Shown piece by piece: positions 13,654 through 17,156 of a stretch of 17,156 bases of DNA. Within the stretch, counting starts at the first letter, position 1, and every line of letters begins with the position of its first letter. Origin of the DNA: CAYUYH01 sp964449175 (GTDB lineage Bacteria; Planctomycetota; Phycisphaerae; SM23-33). Both the position numbers and the translations under genes were made by a program. Below the pieces are notes generated by a model. That model saw only the letters and a program-made list of their open reading frames with translations. It did not search any database and was not told the origin of the DNA. The stretch is taken from contig CAYUYH010000022.1 in NCBI GenBank assembly GCA_964449175.1, positions 1 through 17,156 of the forward strand, in the 5' to 3' direction.

Positions 13654-15744
13654 TCAGCGAAGCACCTGGAGCGGATTGGCGTAGTCGTCCGTCCAGAGCC
13701 TGACGTGCGCGGTGTCCGGCCGGGTGACGTTGGCGGCCTGCCGAATCTCCGGGCGCGCGAGAATGGCGTCGCCGCGGCTGAGGAGAATCCAGGTCGCCGA
13801 CAGGGTGCCGTCTTCGTCCCGGCCGGGGGTCTCGATGCAGACGGCACGGAGGCCGAAGTGCTCGGCCAGCTTCAGCACAACCGGCTGGAGGTCCAGGTAG
13901 ACCGCCGAGGCGTGAACGGCGATCACGCCGCCCGCGGCGAGGTGGCGGAGGTACGTCTCGAACGCCTCAGCCGTCAGGAGGTGCACGGGTATCGAGTCAC
14001 TGCTGAAGGCATCCAGCACGAGCATGTCGAAGCCCTGGTCGGCCTGGTGCTCCAGCGACATCCGCGCGTCGCCGATCACGACGTCAACCGTCGCCGGCGT
14101 CGTGTCCAGATAGGTGAACAGCGACCAGGCCAAGTGATCGATATCCGGGTTGATCTCGTAGAAGCGGATGACATCGCCGTCGCGCCCGTAGGCGGCCAGC
14201 GTGCCCACGCCCAGGCCGATCACGCCGACACGCACGTCGCCCCGCTCGGCCAGTGCCCGCATCGCCAGGCCCACGCCGCTGCCGGGGCCATAGTAGGTCG
14301 TCGCGAGCTTCTGCCTGCTCGGCTCGACGAATTGGCTGCCGTGGATCGTCGTGCCGTGCTCCAGGACGTACCTGTGCATGGTTGGGTCGTCGCCGTACTT
14401 CTCGCGGACGGTGATCACGCCGAAGAAGTTCCGGGTTCGCACGATGTTGTCCTCGCCCGGGTGCCACTGGGAGAACACCATCGCCGCGACGATGACGACC
14501 GCAGCCGCGCCACCCAGCATCAGCCGGCGACGGTGGATCGCCGGCGGGGCCTTCTCCGCGACCAGCACCAGCAGCCCGCAGGCCACCAGGCCGAACTCGA
14601 ACTCCAGGTGGCTGTTCAGCACCAGCGGGGCGACGACCGCCACCAGAAAGCCACCGATGGCGCCGCCGGCGGCGATCAGCAGATAGAACCGCGTCAGGTG
14701 GCGCGGCGCCGGCCTGATGCGATACAGCTCACCGTGGCAGATCAGGCAGCAGGCCAACAGCAAGACCAGGTAGATGGCCACCTGGAAGCGCACGGGCAGA
14801 TCGTAGTAGTGCCTGTTGGCCAGTATCGCCGCCGGGATAGACAGCGCGAACACCGCCAAGAACAGGCCGCGGCGGTACCACCGCTCGTCATGGAAGCACA
14901 CGACGAACGACACGAGATACACGCACAGCGGCAGCATCCACAGCAGCGGCACGGCTGTGATGTCCTGGCATATCTTGTTGGTGACGGCAAGCAGCTCGAC
15001 CGACGCAGCCGCCGGCAGCGCCAGCCACAGCAGCATCCTGCCGACGCTGGGCTTCTCGTCCGCTCCACGGCGCCGCGTTATCGGCTGCGGGGCGCGCCCG
15101 GGCGAGCGCCGCATCAGGTACACGGCCAGACACGCGCCGACCACCGCGTACGCGCCCAGGCCCCACGACCACGCCCGCGCCTGGAGCATTCTGCCGAGAT
15201 GCGGCTCGACCAGGAATGGATAGCTCACCACCGCCAGCAGCGAGCCGGCGTTGGACAGGGCATACAGCCGATACGGCGAGCGGCCCTGCTCGGTGCGGGC
15301 GAACCAGCTCTGGAGCAGCGGGCTGCTGGCAGACAGCACGAAGTACGGCACGCCGACGGACGCCGCCAGCAGCCAGAGCACCCGGAGCACCGGCAGTCGC
15401 CCCTCGCCGAAGCCAGTTGAGGCGGCAGGCACGATCGGCAAGGCCACCAGCGCCGCCGCGAGCACAGCCATGTGGACGACCGCCTGCCACCTGCCGCTGA
15501 GGCGGCTGGCGATCAGGTGCGCGTACGCGTAGCCGCCCAGCAGCAGCGTCTGGTAGAACAGCAGACACGTCGTCCAGACCTCCGGCCCGCCGCCAAAACG
15601 CGGCACGATGAACTTGCCCACGAGCGGCTGAACCTGGAACAGCAGGAACGCCCCCAGGAAGACGGCCAGGCCATAGACCGCCGGCGCCGCCGCGCGAGGG
15701 GCGGAGGTGTGCGTCTCCTGATTGCCTGCTTTGGGTGGAGGCAT
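13654..15744 (-). CDS. Fused MFS/spermidine-synthase-like membrane protein
   Basis: A 696-residue protein with an N-terminal polytopic membrane part (about 22-425, some 10-12 hydrophobic segments, starting AVYGLAVFLGAFLLFQVQPLVGKFI) and a C-terminal class I methyltransferase-like domain related to spermidine synthases. The latter shows VGVIGLGVGTLAAYG (506-520, cofactor loop), YEINPDI (529-535), GDAR (558-561) and LDAFSSDSIPVHLLT (577-591), ending WTDDYANPLQVLR. In this subfamily the true activity is unknown; polyamine synthesis should not be assumed. It is probably made from the same transcript as the esterase gene upstream (24-nt gap). No strong Shine-Dalgarno is visible. The length is normal for fused MFS/SpeE proteins. 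Confidence 0.92.
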   Translation of the reverse strand: MPPPKAGNQETHTSAPRAAAPAVYGLAVFLGAFLLFQVQPLVGKFIVPRFGGGPEVWTTCLLFYQTLLLGGYAYAHLIASRLSGRWQAVVHMAVLAAALVALPIVPAASTGFGEGRLPVLRVLWLLAASVGVPYFVLSASSPLLQSWFARTEQGRSPYRLYALSNAGSLLAVVSYPFLVEPHLGRMLQARAWSWGLGAYAVVGACLAVYLMRRSPGRAPQPITRRRGADEKPSVGRMLLWLALPAAASVELLAVTNKICQDITAVPLLWMLPLCVYLVSFVVCFHDERWYRRGLFLAVFALSIPAAILANRHYYDLPVRFQVAIYLVLLLACCLICHGELYRIRPAPRHLTRFYLLIAAGGAIGGFLVAVVAPLVLNSHLEFEFGLVACGLLVLVAEKAPPAIHRRRLMLGGAAAVVIVAAMVFSQWHPGEDNIVRTRNFFGVITVREKYGDDPTMHRYVLEHGTTIHGSQFVEPSRQKLATTYYGPGSGVGLAMRALAERGDVRVGVIGLGVGTLAAYGRDGDVIRFYEINPDIDHLAWSLFTYLDTTPATVDVVIGDARMSLEHQADQGFDMLVLDAFSSDSIPVHLLTAEAFETYLRHLAAGGVIAVHASAVYLDLQPVVLKLAEHFGLRAVCIETPGRDEDGTLSATWILLSRGDAILARPEIRQAANVTRPDTAHVRLWTDDYANPLQVLR

Positions 15745-15768
15745 TGGCGTCCAGCGGCCGGCCGGCGG

Positions 15769-17156
15769 TCACTCAGCCGCGGGCTGCTCGTCGGCGCTTT
15801 CCATCGGCCAGTCGTCGGTGCGGAACGGCGAGGCCGGCAGACCCTCGGCGTTGTACAGGTTGGCGGCGGGGTTGTCCGCCCAGGCGTAGCGCACGGCCAC
15901 CGGCTCGGGCACGGCCTGGCTGGCGACGACCACCGTGTCGACGTCGATGGTGGCGTCGGCCCAGACGAACCGCCGGTCCGCGCCGGCGACGGCAAAGCCG
16001 ACCAGCTCCCCGCCCTTGGCCACCAGGCCGCCGCCCGTGTGCTCGAAGCTGATGATCGCCTTGCCGCCTTCAACCTTCATGCAGCGGAAGATCGGCCCGG
16101 AGTACACCACGTCGCGCCCGTAGGCGAGCTTGAGCGCAGCCAATGCGAGCCGGGCGCCGACGTCCTGCTTGTTGGCCGGGTGAATGTTGTCCGCCTCGCC
16201 GATGTCGATCGCCACGACCATCGCCGTGTTCGGCACCGACAGCGTCTTGAGCTGCGCCTCGCGCAGGCGGGCCCAGTTGCTGTCGGTGGGCTCGCCCCCC
16301 CGCTGCATGTAGTTGGCCAACTGCACGTAGATGAACGGCAGGTCGTCCCGGCCGAACTGCTCGCGCCAGGCGGCGATCATCACGGCCGACTGGCGGGCGT
16401 AGATGTCCGGGTCGTCGACGTTCGACTCGCCCTGGTACCACGCCACGCCGGCCAGGGCGTAGGGCACGAGCGGGTCGATCATGCCGTTGTAGAAACAGCC
16501 CCCCAGCCAGGGCGGCTTGGGCAGCTTGGGCCTGCCGGGCGGCTCGGCGCCGGCAGCGGCGGCGGCCCGGGCCTTCAGCGGCCAATCGACCAGATCCAGG
16601 TGATACTTGGCGTATCTCTTGGCGTGCTCGTCGGCCCTGGCCTGGTCATACTCCCGGAGGAAGGGCTCGACGGCCTTGTCGGCGATCATCGCCTCGCGCG
16701 GCGTCCAGAGCTGGATGGTCGAGCCGCCCACGGAGCTGTGGATCAGCCCTACGGGCACGCCGAGGGTCTTGTGGAGCCGCCGGCCGAAGTAGTACGCCGC
16801 CGCCGAGAAGTTCTTCACGCCGCTGGGGTCGCATACCCGCCACTGGCCGCGGACGTCGTCGACCGGCTCCAGGGCTGTCCGCTTGGTCACCGCGAACAGG
16901 CGGATGTCGGGATAGTTGGCTGCGGCGATCTCCGCGGCGCCGTCGGCGCACTTTGCCACCGACCAGTTCATGTTCGACTGCCCGCTGCACAGCCAAACCT
17001 CCCCCACCATCACGTTGGCGACCTTGAGGGTGTTGCCGCCCGCGACGGTCATCTCGTGCGGCCCGCCGGCGGGCATCGCGGGCATGCGGACCATCCAGCG
17101 CCCGTCGGCGCCGGCCTTCCCCCAGCCCGAATTGCCGGCGATAGTGAAGGCGCACA
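15769..17156 (-). CDS. Sialate O-acetylesterase (SGNH hydrolase), 5' end beyond window
   Basis: A carbohydrate esterase of the sialate 9-O-acetylesterase type, usually periplasmic or secreted, removing acetyl groups from sialic acid or other sugars. Visible motifs, counting from the methionine at 17094: WLCSGQSNMNW (34-44) with catalytic serine 40, GGSTIQLW (123-130, oxyanion region), WYQGESNVDDPD (219-230), and ADNIHPANK (301-309) with D302 and H305 completing the triad. The frame stays open to the window edge, and the 20 residues upstream (CAFTIAGNSGWGKAGADGRW) match the usual N-terminal beta-sandwich, so the methionine at 17094 is not the real start and the gene is partial at its 5' end. 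Confidence 0.93.
   Translation of the reverse strand, partial: CAFTIAGNSGWGKAGADGRWMVRMPAMPAGGPHEMTVAGGNTLKVANVMVGEVWLCSGQSNMNWSVAKCADGAAEIAAANYPDIRLFAVTKRTALEPVDDVRGQWRVCDPSGVKNFSAAAYYFGRRLHKTLGVPVGLIHSSVGGSTIQLWTPREAMIADKAVEPFLREYDQARADEHAKRYAKYHLDLVDWPLKARAAAAAGAEPPGRPKLPKPPWLGGCFYNGMIDPLVPYALAGVAWYQGESNVDDPDIYARQSAVMIAAWREQFGRDDLPFIYVQLANYMQRGGEPTDSNWARLREAQLKTLSVPNTAMVVAIDIGEADNIHPANKQDVGARLALAALKLAYGRDVVYSGPIFRCMKVEGGKAIISFEHTGGGLVAKGGELVGFAVAGADRRFVWADATIDVDTVVVASQAVPEPVAVRYAWADNPAANLYNAEGLPASPFRTDDWPMESADEQPAAE

Noticed and set aside
13705..15420. 571-residue plus-strand frame opposite the fused MFS gene
   Set aside because: Antisense shadow with an odd His/Gln/Arg/Asp composition; the minus-strand protein has full methyltransferase-like motifs.
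13654..15744. Calling the fused protein a spermidine synthase (speE)
   Set aside because: Only the fold is shared; polyamine activity is not shown for the fused MFS type, so no gene symbol is given.

Overview
The window is a GC-rich bacterial scaffold of about 17 kb with a run of 10 Ns at 11987-11996, so it is probably a draft or metagenome assembly. The mix of families (a DUF6785/6784 giant membrane protein, a sialate O-acetylesterase, a fused MFS/spermidine-synthase-like protein, an NqrB/RnfD-like protein and PMT/ArnT-like GT-C enzymes) suggests Planctomycetota or a neighbouring PVC lineage. That assignment is inference from family content, not a search result. Nearly all genes are on the minus strand. 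The exception is a Gfo/Idh/MocA oxidoreductase at the left edge.

Layout from the left. The plus-strand oxidoreductase (93-1214) faces a minus-strand cell-surface glycosylation cluster. That cluster, read from 7205 down to 1594, is GT-C enzyme, GT2 polyprenyl-phosphate-sugar synthase-like enzyme, second GT-C enzyme (a paralogue of the first) and a small conserved protein translationally coupled to it. A good sigma70-type promoter (7282-7310) precedes it. The GT2 enzyme would charge a lipid carrier with sugar and the GT-C enzymes would transfer that sugar outside the membrane. Next comes a chimeric gene (7349-8068) that starts as an NqrB/RnfD membrane subunit and ends as the C-terminus of an NqrF-type NADH:flavin reductase, the rest of the operon being absent. 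Then come DUF6785 (8173-10206, TATAAT promoter plus a 10-bp dyad), a small membrane protein (10293-10739), and an ATGA-overlapping pair of membrane protein and GNAT acetyltransferase (10858-11834). The repeat-rich gap region (11835-12275) and a one-TM microprotein (12276-12521) follow.

The most unusual part is 12741-13608. An intact tRNA-Pro(UGG) gene is followed, 5 nt after its 3' end, by a small GIY-YIG nuclease ORF. The ORF runs into a tRNA-Pro-like 3' half whose anticodon loop is cut to 4 nt. This whole 310-bp unit is present twice in tandem with only two differences, so the tRNA-Pro 3' end occurs three times at exact 310-bp spacing. Upstream lies a third, 5'-half tRNA remnant with its own copy of the tRNA promoter. 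It looks like a minimal element that sits at a tRNA 3' end, carrying a nuclease and a replacement tRNA end, but no integrase.

The right end holds a fused MFS/spermidine-synthase-like protein (13654-15744) and a sialate O-acetylesterase (15769 to beyond the window end), 24 nt apart and probably co-transcribed.
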